DNA of 64,000 nucleotides from NCBI RefSeq assembly GCF_002095465.1, contig NZ_MLFP01000003.1:62001-126000 (forward strand), read 5' to 3'. The translations under genes were made by a program, and so were the position numbers. A model generated the notes under the pieces. It was not told the origin of the DNA. It worked only from the letters and a program-made list of their open reading frames with translations, and made no database searches. The stretch is from Pantoea rodasii (lineage in GTDB: Bacteria > Pseudomonadota > Gammaproteobacteria > Enterobacterales > Enterobacteriaceae). Position 1 is the stretch's first letter. Each line of letters starts with the position of its first letter. This document shows, one piece after another, positions 18,863 to 28,982 of the stretch.

Positions 18863-19986
18863 ATGAGCCAATTTGATCAACGCAATGTGGAGTTCGGCGT
18901 GTTTCTGCCGGTGGGTAACGGCGGCTGGATCACCTCGACCACCAGCCCGCAGCTGCCGGCAACTTACGACTACAACAAACAAGTGACGATTCTTGCGGAG
19001 CAGCTGGGCTTTGATTTCGCGCTGTCGATGGCGAAATGGCGCGGCTACGGCGGTCCTTCGCAACATTGGGACGTCACGCTGGAAAGTTTAACCACCATGG
19101 CGGGCCTGGCTGAAGCCACCAGTCGGATTGGTGTTTGGGGCACGGTGCACACCATGGTGTTTCATCCTGCGGTGGTGGCAAAAATGACTGCCGTGTTGGA
19201 TCAAATCTCCAAAGGACGTTTTGGCCTCAACATCGTGTCGGTTCGAACCCAACCGATCAGGGACAGATGGGCTTGTGGATGGACCTCGACCACGCCGAGC
19301 GTTATGAACTGGCGGCAGAGTGGCTGACGGTGCTGAAGCGCTTGTGGACTGAGGATCGTGTCGATCATCAGGGCAAGCATTATCAACTGACTGACTGCAT
19401 GTCGAATCCTAAACCGGTTTCGCCGCCACCGATTATCTGCGCGGGCGCTTCGGATCGCGGTTTCCTGTTCACCATGGAGCACTGCACCGGCAGTTTCATG
19501 CTCGGTTCCGATCATGATGATTTCATCAAAACCGGGCTGCGTGCCAAAGAACTGGCGATGCAGCAGGGCAAGCCGGATTTCAAAACCTACGGCTTATTCA
19601 CCATCGTGCCAGGCGCGACCGATGCAGAAGCACATGAACGCGTGGCGCTGTATGACGCCGGTGTTGACACCATCGCGCTGGACAACCAGACGCGCGAGTA
19701 CTCCGGTGACAAGAGCTTTAAACAGAACACCATGGCGCAGCGCTTTGTTTCACAGGGGGAACAACGTAATTCCATGACGCGTGCCGCGCTGGTGGGTTCA
19801 GCGGAAACCATCGGCAACAAGCTGGCGGCGATTGTGAAGGGCGCACAGCTGGATGGCGTGACGGTGATCGTGCCGGACTTTATCGATGACCTGCGCATTG
19901 TCGGTACTGACGTGCTGGAAGTGCTGGAGCATCACGGCGTGAATACCCATGCCCGCGCCTATCAAAAATCCATTACTGCATCGTAG
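18863..19986 (+). pseudogene. RutA-like flavin-dependent monooxygenase (luciferase-like), one frameshift
   Basis: Corrected length 374 residues. Flavin-dependent oxygenase resembling pyrimidine oxygenase RutA: VEFGVFLPVGNGGWI near the start, FALSMAKWRGYGGPSQHWD, and KGRFGLNIVSG joined to SNPTDQGQMGLWMDLDHAER. The frame breaks at GG 19240-19241; one more G restores the NIVSGSN motif. AAGGAG precedes the ATG. It needs reduced FMN, presumably from the flavin reductase at 26030. RutA cleaves uracil between N3 and C4; here the substrate is unknown because the surrounding genes differ from the classical rut operon. Confidence 0.8.
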
Positions 19987-20033
19987 GGGAATTCCCCTGC
20001 CAAAACTTAAATCACTTTACCGGGAGTCAAACG

Positions 20034-20996
20034 ATGAGAATAAAGATGATGGTGGCTGTTGCTGTGGCTGCGGTATTGGCGAGCAGTGCGATTCAGGCGG
20101 ATGAGAGCAAACCACGCGTGGCAGGTCTGTTTACGCAAACGGTGACGCAAGGTTCCTGGGATATGGCGGGCTATGCCGCGTTTAAATCCATGGCGGATAA
20201 ACAGGGCTTTGCGCCCAGCTATCTTGAGCACACCACTTATGAAGCGGCACCTTCGGTATTACGCCAATTGGCCTCCGATGGCGTGAAGTTAATTATCGCG
20301 CACTCTTCCGGCTATTCGGCGGCGATTAAAGAGGTCGCGCCCTCGTTCCCGAACACCCAGTTCGTGTTGTACTCCTACGAAGGTTCCACCTCCAACTTGC
20401 CCAACTACTCGGCGTGGTCAGTAGATTGGGACGAGTACGGCTTTGTGCTCGGTGTGTTAGCGGCCAGCGCCAGCAAAAACGGGCACATCGCGGTAATCAG
20501 CGGTGAACCGATTCCGTCTGCTGAACGCACGGTGCAGTTCATCAAGAAAGGTGCCGCCTACGTGAACGCGAAAGTGCAGGTGGATTCTGCTTATGTCGGC
20601 TCGTTTACCGACGTGGCGCGCGCCAAAGAGATCGCCACTGGCGCGATCGCACGCGGCGCAGACTTTGTCATCCCTTCTGCCGATACCGCCGATGCAGGCA
20701 TTCAGCAGGCGGCGGATGAAGAGGGCGTGCTGACCATCGGTTCCTACACCGATCAATCCAAATCCTTCCCGAACTCGATCATGACCTCAACGGTGATGAA
20801 CTTTGATAAATCCTACGCCGATATCGGCAAGCATTATGCCGACCACCAATTAGGTAATCGCATCATCACCGAGAATCTCTCCACCAATGGCTGGACGTTA
20901 TCGACGCCGTTTGCGCACGTCGACAAATCGGTGCAGGACAAAGTGTTCAAGGTTATCGCCGACCTGAAGTCCGGCAAAGTGAAGATTGAGGAGTAA
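20034..20996 (+). CDS. BMP/Med-family periplasmic substrate-binding protein
   Basis: 320 residues with a cleavable signal peptide (to about residue 23, IQA/DE). The mature protein follows the BMP (basic membrane protein/nucleoside-binding) pattern: RVAGLFTQTVTQGSWDMAGY, LIIAHSSGYSAAIKEVAPSF, YEGSTSNLPNYSAW, RGADFVIPSADTADAGIQQA. BMP proteins deliver purine or pyrimidine nucleosides, or autoinducer-like ligands, to ABC importers. It is followed directly by the ATPase and two permeases of that importer class. GGGAG precedes the ATG. Confidence 0.85.
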   Translation: MRIKMMVAVAVAAVLASSAIQADESKPRVAGLFTQTVTQGSWDMAGYAAFKSMADKQGFAPSYLEHTTYEAAPSVLRQLASDGVKLIIAHSSGYSAAIKEVAPSFPNTQFVLYSYEGSTSNLPNYSAWSVDWDEYGFVLGVLAASASKNGHIAVISGEPIPSAERTVQFIKKGAAYVNAKVQVDSAYVGSFTDVARAKEIATGAIARGADFVIPSADTADAGIQQAADEEGVLTIGSYTDQSKSFPNSIMTSTVMNFDKSYADIGKHYADHQLGNRIITENLSTNGWTLSTPFAHVDKSVQDKVFKVIADLKSGKVKIEE

Positions 20997-20999
20997 CAC

Positions 21000-22507
21000 A
21001 TGAGCAGCCCGCTTATCGAACTCGATCACGTTTCGAAGCGCTATCCCAATGGCTTTGTGGCGCTAGAGAACGTGTCACTGTCGCTTTTTCCTGGTGAGAT
21101 TCACGCGCTGCTGGGTGAGAACGGAGCGGGCAAATCCACGCTGATGAACATTCTGTATGGCGTGCACGAACCCAGCGCAGGCGGGGTACTGATGGGTGGT
21201 CGGCAGGTGATTCATCGGCGGCCGGCTGACGCCATCGCCAACGGTATTGGCATGGTGCACCAGCACTTCAAGCTGGTTGCGCCGTTTAGCGTCGCTGAGA
21301 ACCTGGCGTTGGTGGCGCGGGGCTCACAGCGAAAAACGTTACGGCGTCACGCAGAGATTCGCGCTTTTATGCAGCGTTATGGCGTGGATCTCGATCCCAA
21401 TGCGATTGTCGGCCATTTACCTCTGGCGTTGCAGCAACGCGTGGAAATCCTCAAGGCGCTGGTGAATGACACGCGGGTGTTGCTGCTGGATGAGCCTCCA
21501 CCATTCTGACGCCTGCAGAAATCAGTGCTCTGTACGCCACGCTGCGTCGCATCAGCGATAAAGGCACGGCGGTGGCGGTGGTGACGCATAACGTCGATGA
21601 AGTGCTGGCGCACGCCGATCGCTATACCGTGCTACGTCGGGGCAAAACCAACGGCAGCGGACTGACAGCGGCCTGCAGCGCAGAACAGCTGGTTGAGAAG
21701 ATTGTAGGACGCACCGTCAGCAGCGGTACGCGCTTGGGCACGTTGCGCAGCGGGGGTGCAGAACAGCTGAAAATGCAGAGCGTCAATGTGCGGGCCGGCA
21801 GCGGCTCGCCGGGTTTGCACGACATTAATCTGAGTCTGGCGGCGCGTGAAGTGGTGGGCGTGGCAGGCGTGGAAGGCAATGGTCAAAGCGAACTGTTTGC
21901 GCTGCTGGCCGGTGAACGTGTACCGGACAGTGGCGAGATAAAACGCAGTGATGCACAGGTGACGCTGGCGCTGGTGCCACAAGATCGCCATCACGAAGGG
22001 TTATCCCTCGATCTGCCGGTGTCACACAATCTGCTCTATCCCGAGATTATGCAGGGACAATATCGCCGTTTCGGGCTGCTCGATCACGCAGCGATTGCGC
22101 AGCGCGCCAGTGAGATGATCGACCAGTCCGATATTCGTACCCATTCACACGCCAGCCCGGCGCGTTCGCTCTCGGGCGGTAATCAGCAAAAAATCGTCGT
22201 GGCGCGCGCCATGGCACAAGATGCCTCAATCATCGTGGTGTATCAGCCCACGCGCGGTCTGGATTTGGCCGCCGCCGAAGCGGTGTTGATGCGTCTGGCC
22301 GATGCTGCGGATGCCGGCACCACGGTGCTGATTATCTCCTCCAATATCGAAGAGCTGATTCGCGTTTCGGATCGCATTGTGGTGATGAACGGCGGGCGAA
22401 TAACGGGCGAAGTCACGGGTGAGGCGATGAACATTGAACGCATCGGCACGCTGATGACATCGGGCCGTAGTCTGTCTTTACAAGGTGCAGGAGAAGTCCA
22501 TGTCTGA
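21000..22507 (+). pseudogene. ABC importer ATPase, nucleoside (BMP/NupO) type, one frameshift
   Basis: Corrected length 502 residues with two fused ATP-binding domains. Domain 1 has Walker A GENGAGKST and, after repair, Walker B LLLDEPSTILTPAE; domain 2 has the degenerate GVEGNGQSE and signature LSGGNQQK with VYQPTRGLD. The break is at CC 21495-21496, where one missing C disrupts the codons after DEP. It starts 3 bases after the binding-protein stop and overlaps the first permease by 8 bases, so it is translated as part of the importer operon. If the break is real the importer would be dead. Confidence 0.82.
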
Positions 22508-23598
22508 ATCATTAAGCGCCTTAACCGAGACCCGTGCCGGATTGCGGCGGGCATTGGCGCAGCTGAGCGCTTCACGATCGCTGTGGGTCACGCTGAGTGC
22601 TTTTGTTGGATCGCTGATTTTGGGGTTGGCGCTGATCACCGCGCTGGGCGTGCCGATGCAGGGGGCGATGAGCACCGCCTTTGACGGCGCGTTTGGTTCG
22701 GTGCGCGCGCTGTCCGACACGCTGGTATTTATGACACCGCGCCTGCTGGTGGCGCTGGGGGGCGTTAATCGCGATTCGGGGAGGCATGTTTAACCTCGGC
22801 GGTGAAGGGCAACTGCAGATGGGCGCAATTGGCGCCATGCTGCCATTCCTGGCTTTCGGTGACGTTGGACCCGCGCTGCTGCCACTGGCCATTTTGAGTG
22901 GTGCGTTGTGCGGAGCCCTTTGGGGCGCAATTCCGGCACTGCTGAAAGTGTGGCGCGGCGTGGATGAAATCATCGTCACGCTGATGATGAATTTCATCGC
23001 CATCTACACGCTGAAATATCTGGTACAGGGGCCGATGCGTCCGCTGGGTTCCAACTTCAATATGTCCGCGCAAATTCCCGCCGATGGCGTATTTCAGCCA
23101 CTGATCGAGGGCGCGCGTTTGCATGCCGGCGTATTCCTCGCCCTGCTGATCGCGCTGGCGGTGTGGGTGATGCTTAACCATACCGCGTTTGGTCTCAAGC
23201 TGCGGGCCAGCGGACAGAGCCCGCGTTTTGTGAAATTGCAGGGACAGTCAGCCGCCAAAACCGTGCTCTCCAGCATGGCGATTTCAGGCGCGGTGAGTGG
23301 GTTGGCGGGCACGTTTGAAGTACTCGGCGTGCAGTATCGCCTGATTGACGGCTTCTCTTCCGGACTGGGCTTCGAAGGGCTGGCGGTGTCATTTCTTGCC
23401 GGATTACAACCGTTTGGGGCGGTGATCGTCTCTCTCTATTTCGGTGCAATTAACAGTGCGGCACTGGCGCTGCAAAGCACTTTCTCGATTCCGGCCGCAC
23501 TGGCAGATGTGCTGGGCGGCATGCCAATTCTGATTCTGGCGGTATTAAGTGGCGTGATGTTAGTAAAAGGGAGGCCGGTATGGAATTCAACACTGTAA
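22500..23598 (+). pseudogene. ABC importer permease 1 (BMP/nucleoside type), one frameshift
   Basis: Corrected length 365 residues. Multi-spanning permease of the branched-chain/nucleoside superfamily: the conserved ALIAIRGGMFNLGGEGQLQM block and VDEIIVTLMMNFIAIYTLKY are clear. A G6 run at 22757-22762 appears to contain one extra G: with five, LVALGALIAIRGG reads straight through. Overlaps the ATPase upstream by 8 bases and the second permease downstream by 19. CAGGAG precedes the ATG at 22500. Confidence 0.8.
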
Positions 23599-24521
23599 CC
23601 CTGGCGCTGTTTCTGGCAGGGGGCTTGAGGCTGTGTGTGCCGGTGCTGCTGGCGGCGTTAGGGGAAACCCTCTCTGAGCGCGCCGGTGTGTTCACCATCG
23701 GGCTGGAAGGATTAATGCTGTTTGGCGCGGCGAGTTCCGCGCTGGGGCTGATGTGGAGCGGATCTCCCGTGCTGGCGCTGGGCGTGGGCATGCTCGGCGG
23801 ATGCGTGGCAGCCCTGCTGCTGGCATTGGGCACAGTGATCGCGCGAGCTAACCAAATCGTCATGGGCATTGGCTTGAACCTGTTTGCGATTGGTGCCACC
23901 TCTTTGATGCGTCAGCTATGGCTCAGTGGTGCACCGCCTGCAGGTTCGATGCGTGTGGTATCGATGCTGAAACTGCCGGGATTGTCCGATCTTCCGGTGG
24001 TGGGACGCGCGCTGTTTTCCCAAAGCCCGGTGTTTTATTTCGCGGTACTGGTGGCGCTGGTGCTGTGGGGCGTGTTGCGTTTCAGCCGTGCTGGCTTGCT
24101 GCTGCGTGCCGTCGGGGAAAATGCGCTGGCCGCCGATGCGGCCGGACACTCGGTATTACGCATTCGTTTCAGCGCCACTTTGTTTACCGGGGTGATGGCG
24201 GGACTGGGCGGCGCCTATCTGTGCATCGTCGCATCCGGTGGCACCTTCGTTGACAACATGACTGCCGGGCGGGGCTATCTGGCCATCGCCATTACCATCT
24301 TTGCTCGCTGGATGCCGCTGCGCGTGCTGGTGGTGGCAATTGTGTTGGGCCTGCTCGAAGCCCTGCAGTTCCAGGGGCAATATTTAGGCGTCAACATTGC
24401 GCCCTCGCTGCTGATGGCGATGCCGTTTGCCGTGGCGCTCATCGCCTGGATCATGATGGGCAAAGCTGGCGCGGCACCGGCTGATTTAGGGCGTCCTTTC
24501 CTGCGCGGCAACGGGCGCTAA
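23580..24521 (+). CDS. ABC importer permease 2 (BMP/nucleoside type)
   Basis: 313-residue inner-membrane permease pairing with the preceding one. Typical features: LAALGETLSERAGVFTIGLE and GLMLFGAASSALGLM near the start, ANQIVMGIGLNLFAIGATSL, GGTFVDNMTAGRGYLAIAIT. Strong AAAAGGGAGG site; translation is coupled to permease 1 by a 19-base overlap. The full set (binding protein, ATPase, two permeases) is a complete nucleoside-type importer. Confidence 0.88.
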   Translation: MEFNTVTLALFLAGGLRLCVPVLLAALGETLSERAGVFTIGLEGLMLFGAASSALGLMWSGSPVLALGVGMLGGCVAALLLALGTVIARANQIVMGIGLNLFAIGATSLMRQLWLSGAPPAGSMRVVSMLKLPGLSDLPVVGRALFSQSPVFYFAVLVALVLWGVLRFSRAGLLLRAVGENALAADAAGHSVLRIRFSATLFTGVMAGLGGAYLCIVASGGTFVDNMTAGRGYLAIAITIFARWMPLRVLVVAIVLGLLEALQFQGQYLGVNIAPSLLMAMPFAVALIAWIMMGKAGAAPADLGRPFLRGNGR

Positions 24522-24548
24522 TTCATTTTCAATTAACAGGAGTAACAG

Positions 24549-24950
24549 ATGAATCAGGCAATCAATCCAGAAGGCTGGATTATCGGCAAAACCGCTACGG
24601 GTCTTAACCACCTGAACTGGGGTATTAAAGCAGGCAATCACGTGTATGTGGCGGGCATGCTGTCTACCGATCCGATCGATGGCGGCCTGGTGGGCGTGGG
24701 CGATATCGAAGTACAAACGAGACGCGTGCTCGACAGCATCAAAGTGGTGCTGGAATCGGCGGGCAGCAGTATGGATCACGTGGTGATGAACCAGATCTTC
24801 CTGCGCAATCTGGACGATTACCACAAGTTCAATGAAATCTACGTCAGCTATTTCCCGGCGATGTTACCCGCACGTTTCTGCGTCAAACTGGAGATGGTGC
24901 GACCGGAGTTTCTGATTGAGATCGCCACCACGGCAGTCATTCCCGCGTAA
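24549..24950 (+). CDS. RutC-like RidA-family protein with catalytic arginine
   Basis: 133 residues. Family features: VYVAGMLSTDP, SAGSSMDHVVMNQIFLRNLD and LPARFCVKLEMV, in which Arg109 occupies the catalytic RidA position. RutC deaminates 3-aminoacrylate in the Rut pathway; the cluster context (RutA-, RutD- and RutF-like genes) supports an equivalent enamine-deaminating role. Of the four RidA-like proteins in the window this is the only one that keeps the arginine. A good GGAG site precedes the ATG, 27 bases after the permease stop. Confidence 0.85.
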   Translation: MNQAINPEGWIIGKTATGLNHLNWGIKAGNHVYVAGMLSTDPIDGGLVGVGDIEVQTRRVLDSIKVVLESAGSSMDHVVMNQIFLRNLDDYHKFNEIYVSYFPAMLPARFCVKLEMVRPEFLIEIATTAVIPA

Positions 24951-25007
24951 ATGGGCGGCTCCAGGGCCGCACCACACTGAACACCACTCACTATTGAGGA
25001 TGTTTGC

Positions 25008-26033
25008 ATGCAATACCGTTATCTCGGACGCAGCGGGCTAAAAGTGTCCGAAATTTGCCTCGGTTCCATGATGTTTGGTGGAGCCACCGATGAAGCCACA
25101 GCGCAGCGCATCATCGCTGATGCCAGCGCCAGCGGGGTTAACTTCATTGATACCGCCGATATGTACAACAAAGGCGAATCTGAACGCGTGGTAGGCCGGG
25201 CCATCGCTGCCGATCGCCATCGTTGGGTACTGGCCACCAAAGTGGGCAACCCGATGGGCGATGGCCCGAATCAGCAGGGCATGTCGCGCAAATGGATTCG
25301 TGAGGCGGTGCACGGTTCTCTGACGCGTCTTGGCACCGATTACATTGACGTGCTTTACATGCACAAAGCAGATTTAGCCGCGCCGCTGGAAGAGATGGTG
25401 CTGGCATTTGCCGATCTGATCCGTGAAGGGAAGATCGGTTACTTTGCCGTGTCGAATTTCAAAGCCTGGCGCCTGGCTGAAACCGTACGTCTGGCACGTG
25501 AAGCCGGGATTGCCGGGCCCGTTGCCACTCAGCCGCTGTATAACCTCGCCAACCGTGAAGCCGAAGTGGAGATTCTGCCTTCCGCCGCCTATTTTGGCGT
25601 CGGAACCGTGTGTTACAGCCCGCTGGCACGCGGCATTCTGACCGGAAAATACCGGGTTGGTGAAGCCCCGGACAGTACCAGCCGCGCCGGGCGCGCCGAT
25701 CCGCGCATGCTGGAAGCTGAATGGCGTCCGGAATCGCTGCAGGTGGCCGGTGAATTAGCCACCTATGCCGAACGCACCGGCCGCCAACCCGCGCATTTTG
25801 CGCAACAGTGGGTGATGCGCAATCAATTAGTGACCAGCACGCTGGTGGGCCCGCGCACTTTTGAACAGTGGCGCGAAGGTGTTGCAGCGCTGGATTGTCC
25901 TTGGTCCGCGGAAGATGAAATGTTCTGCGACCGTCTGGTGTCACCGGGCAAAGGCAGCAGCCTCGGTCCGGTCGATCCTCATCATCCGATTGAAGGCCGC
26001 GTCGTCGGTCAAGTTAAAGCAGGTTCTCAATGA
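25008..26033 (+). CDS. Aldo-keto reductase
   Basis: 341-residue NADPH-dependent (beta/alpha)8 reductase. The AKR tetrad is visible: Asp48 and Tyr53 (FIDTADMY), Lys78 (ATKVGNP), His119 (LYMHKAD). In the Rut pathway malonic semialdehyde is reduced by RutE/YdfG, neither of which is encoded here, so this enzyme may reduce the aldehyde product instead; that is inference. Its stop overlaps the flavin reductase start (ATGA), showing translational coupling. Confidence 0.85.
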   Translation: MQYRYLGRSGLKVSEICLGSMMFGGATDEATAQRIIADASASGVNFIDTADMYNKGESERVVGRAIAADRHRWVLATKVGNPMGDGPNQQGMSRKWIREAVHGSLTRLGTDYIDVLYMHKADLAAPLEEMVLAFADLIREGKIGYFAVSNFKAWRLAETVRLAREAGIAGPVATQPLYNLANREAEVEILPSAAYFGVGTVCYSPLARGILTGKYRVGEAPDSTSRAGRADPRMLEAEWRPESLQVAGELATYAERTGRQPAHFAQQWVMRNQLVTSTLVGPRTFEQWREGVAALDCPWSAEDEMFCDRLVSPGKGSSLGPVDPHHPIEGRVVGQVKAGSQ

Positions 26034-26536
26034 CTGATTCACTTCTGATGCCGAGTATCGCCGATGCGTATCGCGGCGGTATGCGCCAGTTGGCGGCGGG
26101 CGTTAGCCTGATCACCAGCGCTGATTTACAACAACCGGGCGGGATGATCGCCTCTGCGGTAACGTCGGTCAGTGCTGAGCCGCCAACACTGTTGGTGTGC
26201 GTCAATCGGAATGCCTCGATGTTTGAATTGATCCAGCGTAGCGGCCATTTCTGCGTCAACGTATTATCAGCTGACGCGCTGGGTTTGGTGGATATCTTCA
26301 GTAATGCAGCACGCCGCGCTGAACGGTTTGCGACCGGTGAATGGCTGCAGGATGATCTGGGTTCACCGATTGCAGCCGACGCGCTGGTGGCGTTTAGCTG
26401 TAAATTGGTCAATACCGTTGACTGGCATACGCATGCGATCTTTCTGGGCGAGGTGACCAACGTGGTGCATCCCAACAGTGATGCGCAACCGATGGTGTAT
26501 CACGACCGTGCATTTCATCAACTCTCTGCACTGTAA
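26030..26536 (+). CDS. RutF-like flavin reductase
   Basis: 168 residues of the flavin reductase-like FMN-binding family (RutF/HpaC): ASAVTSVSAEPPTLLVCVNR, FCVNVLSADALGLVDIF, and FLGEVTNVV before a C-terminal MVYHDRAFHQL. It would supply reduced FMN to the RutA-like monooxygenase in the same operon. Overlaps the aldo-keto reductase gene by 4 bases and is the last gene before a strong terminator. Confidence 0.87.
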   Translation: MTDSLLMPSIADAYRGGMRQLAAGVSLITSADLQQPGGMIASAVTSVSAEPPTLLVCVNRNASMFELIQRSGHFCVNVLSADALGLVDIFSNAARRAERFATGEWLQDDLGSPIAADALVAFSCKLVNTVDWHTHAIFLGEVTNVVHPNSDAQPMVYHDRAFHQLSAL

Positions 26537-26543
26537 CCCAATG

Positions 26544-26568
26544 AACGGGAGGGCAATCGCCTCCCGTT
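26544..26568. terminator. Bidirectional terminator ending the Rut-like operon
   Basis: Perfect 9-bp stem AACGGGAGG / CCTCCCGTT with a 7-base loop, in the 36-base space between the convergent flavin reductase and RidA-like genes. Confidence 0.75.
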
Positions 26569-26572
26569 ATTC

Positions 26573-26956
26573 TCACGGCAGCATAATCACCACATCAATT
26601 TCCAACAGCAATTCCGGCTCGGCGAGCGCAGAGATCTGAAAGAGTGTACTGGCAGGTAACTCAAGCCCCTCAAAGAAGCGCTGGCGAATCGGATGAATGT
26701 GCGGCACCAGCGCCAGGTCGGTGACATAAGTGGTGGTCCGCACAATCCAGTCGCGCTGTGCTCCTAACCCCTCCAGCAAACGATCGATATTGGCATACAC
26801 TTGCTCGACCTGCTGCTGCATATCTCCAATGCCGACCACGTTTCCTTCTTCATCCCACGCGACTTGCCCGGTCGGGAATACCGGCGTACCGGGACGAATT
26901 TTGACGTGATTGTAATAGCTACGCGCCTTTAAACCAGCGGGATTGATAATGCTCAT
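26573..26956 (-). CDS. RidA-family protein lacking the catalytic arginine
   Basis: 127 residues starting MSIINPAGLKARSYYNHVKI; AAGGAG precedes this ATG. VFPTGQVAWDEEGNVVGIGD and LEGLGAQRDWIVRTTTYVTD are family-like. The arginine position reads PASTLF (Ser103), so classical imine hydrolysis is unlikely. It is the last gene after an ABC importer on the same strand but is separated from it by 122 bases with two stem-loops, so it may be expressed differently. Confidence 0.83.
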   Translation of the reverse strand: MSIINPAGLKARSYYNHVKIRPGTPVFPTGQVAWDEEGNVVGIGDMQQQVEQVYANIDRLLEGLGAQRDWIVRTTTYVTDLALVPHIHPIRQRFFEGLELPASTLFQISALAEPELLLEIDVVIMLP

Positions 26957-27020
26957 AACGCTCCTTAACCCTGTTTCAATCGCGAATGTTTTCGCCTCAA
27001 GGCTACCACTCGTGCGCAGT

Positions 27021-27072
27021 GCCGGGTAAACGTATCCCGGCAACGCCGCGTTGCAGTCAAAGCAACACGGCG
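27021..27072. repeat. Two stem-loops between ABC ATPase and RidA genes
   Basis: GCCGGG/CCCGGC at 27021-27041 and CGCCGCGTTGC/GCAACACGGCG (one mismatch) at 27044-27072. They could attenuate or stabilise the transcript running leftwards from the importer operon into the RidA-like gene. Confidence 0.45.
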
Positions 27073-27078
27073 GCGGGG

Positions 27079-28146
27079 TTACAAACGCTTTTGTGATGCG
27101 GCATCGAACAGCATCGCACGCGCATAATCCACTTCCACTGAGATGATATCGCCCGCTGCGGCACCGGATCGCTGGGTGGTAAACAGCATCACATCATGAC
27201 CCAATAAGCTGCCATGGATCAGTTCGGATAAACCGGTGGGTTCGACAAGGGAAACTTCCAGCGGCAGCGCATGTGCAGCGTCTGCTGAGGCCAGCGCAAT
27301 GTTTTCAGGTCTGATGCCATAAATGACTTCACGCCCTTCCGGCTGGCTGGCCCATGCCGGGTTTGCCGGTAGTAGCGCGCTGTCGCCGATGCGCACGCCA
27401 TTCGGGGTGACAACGCCGTTAATAAAGTTCATCGACGGTGATCCGATAAAGCTGGCGACAAACTTGTTGGCTGGCGTGTCATACAGCTCCAGTGGGGTGC
27501 CGACTTGTTGGATGACCCCGTGGTTCAGCACCACAATGCGGTCGGCCAGCGTCATCGCCTCAACCTGATCGTGCGTGACATACACGATGGTGTTGTTCAT
27601 CTGCTGGTGCAGACGTTTGATCTCGACGCGCATCTTGCCGCGCAGTTGTGCATCCAGGTTGGAGAGCGGTTCATCAAACAGAAAGACCTGCGGCTGACGC
27701 ACGATTGCGCGTCCCATCGCCACGCGCTGGCGCTGGCCGCCGGAGAGTTCTTTGGGGCGACGATCCAGCAGGTGTGAAAGATTAAGGATATCCGCCGCAC
27801 GCTTCACCTTCTCTTCAATCTCTGCACGCGGACGTTTCTGGATTTCGAGGCTAAAGCCCATGTTGCGTGCCACGGTCAGATGCGGATAAAGCGCATAACT
27901 TTGAAACACCATTGAGATATCACGATCCTTGGGGGCGACATCATTCATCAGCCGCTTGCCGATGCGGATATCGCCGCTGCTCGCCAGTTCCAGACCCGCA
28001 ATGGTGCGCAGTAAGGTGGATTTGCCACAGCCGGAAGGCCCGACCAACACCACGAATTCTCCGTCGTGAATGGTGAGGTTGATATCGCGCAGTACTTCAA
28101 CATTGCCGTAGCGTTTGTCGATCTGCGCCAGTGTAATTTCTGCCAT
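27079..28146 (-). CDS. ABC importer ATPase, UgpC/MalK type
   Basis: 355-residue ATPase for a carbohydrate-type (CUT1) importer. Walker [10 protein letters not shown] (residues 37-45), Q-loop [14 protein letters not shown], signature [15 protein letters not shown], Walker [17 protein letters not shown], switch His in [10 protein letters not shown]. The C-terminal regulatory TOBE-like region ([11 protein letters not shown]) is present. Third component of the operon with two permeases and a binding protein. Such ATPases can serve more than one importer. Confidence 0.9.
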   Translation of the reverse strand: MAEITLAQIDKRYGNVEVLRDINLTIHDGEFVVLVGPSGCGKSTLLRTIAGLELASSGDIRIGKRLMNDVAPKDRDISMVFQSYALYPHLTVARNMGFSLEIQKRPRAEIEEKVKRAADILNLSHLLDRRPKELSGGQRQRVAMGRAIVRQPQVFLFDEPLSNLDAQLRGKMRVEIKRLHQQMNNTIVYVTHDQVEAMTLADRIVVLNHGVIQQVGTPLELYDTPANKFVASFIGSPSMNFINGVVTPNGVRIGDSALLPANPAWASQPEGREVIYGIRPENIALASADAAHALPLEVSLVEPTGLSELIHGSLLGHDVMLFTTQRSGAAAGDIISVEVDYARAMLFDAASQKRL

Positions 28147-28148
28147 GT

Positions 28149-28973
28149 TTACCCCTTAACCGCGCCAGCGGTCAGACCCTGAACCAGATATCGTTGAATA
28201 AAGGCGAAGAACAGACAGGCAGGAATCAGCGCCATTACGGCGGCTGCCATCATTTCACCCCATGAAACGGCAAATTTGGAGACGAAGCTGAGTAACCCTA
28301 CCGGGAAGGTCATTACTTCGTTTTTGTTGATCAGCATTAGCGAGAACAGCAGTTCGCTCCACGCGGCGGTAAACACGAAGCCGAGCGTGGCCGCCATACC
28401 TGGCAAGGTCAGCGGAACCAGCACCCGATACAGCGCCTGGAAACGTGTGCAGCCCTCCAGCATCGCAGACTCTTCCAGATCTTTGGGAATGGCATCAAAG
28501 AATGACTGCATCAAAAAGGTGGCGAACGGGACGTTAAAGGCGGTGTAGATCAGAATCAGGCCCAGCAGACTGTTGGTCAGGCCGAGCGAGGCCATGACGC
28601 GGTAAATCGGGGCGATGATCATCACCAGCGGGAACATCTGCGTAAACAGCAGCAGCGCCGCCATCACCATTTTGCCGCGAAAGTGGAAGCGCGAAAACGC
28701 ATAGCCGGCACCGGTGGCAATCAGCGTGGTCAGGAATGCAGTGCTGAATGAAACAATCAGGCTATTGCTAAAAAAGGTGGGGAAGTCACTGTCAGTGAGC
28801 ACTTTTTGGAAGTGACCCAGGGTGAAGCCGCCCGGCAACAGCGTGACGCCCTGACTGAACAGCAGTTGATCCGGCGTCACTGAGATCTTAATGATCCAAT
28901 AGAGCGGAAACAGGGCAAACAGCAGATAGGCGCCAATACTCAGGCGATGGCCAATCATCGGGAGCAGTTTCAT
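28149..28973 (-). CDS. ABC importer permease, MalG type
   Basis: 274 residues, six predicted membrane helices. The cytoplasmic EAA loop is [20 protein letters not shown], contacting the ATPase. N-terminal [20 protein letters not shown] and C-terminal [17 protein letters not shown] are typical of MalG-family proteins. Two bases separate it from the ATPase gene. Confidence 0.9.
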   Translation of the reverse strand: MKLLPMIGHRLSIGAYLLFALFPLYWIIKISVTPDQLLFSQGVTLLPGGFTLGHFQKVLTDSDFPTFFSNSLIVSFSTAFLTTLIATGAGYAFSRFHFRGKMVMAALLLFTQMFPLVMIIAPIYRVMASLGLTNSLLGLILIYTAFNVPFATFLMQSFFDAIPKDLEESAMLEGCTRFQALYRVLVPLTLPGMAATLGFVFTAAWSELLFSLMLINKNEVMTFPVGLLSFVSKFAVSWGEMMAAAVMALIPACLFFAFIQRYLVQGLTAGAVKG

Positions 28974-28982
28974 CTCGCCTCC

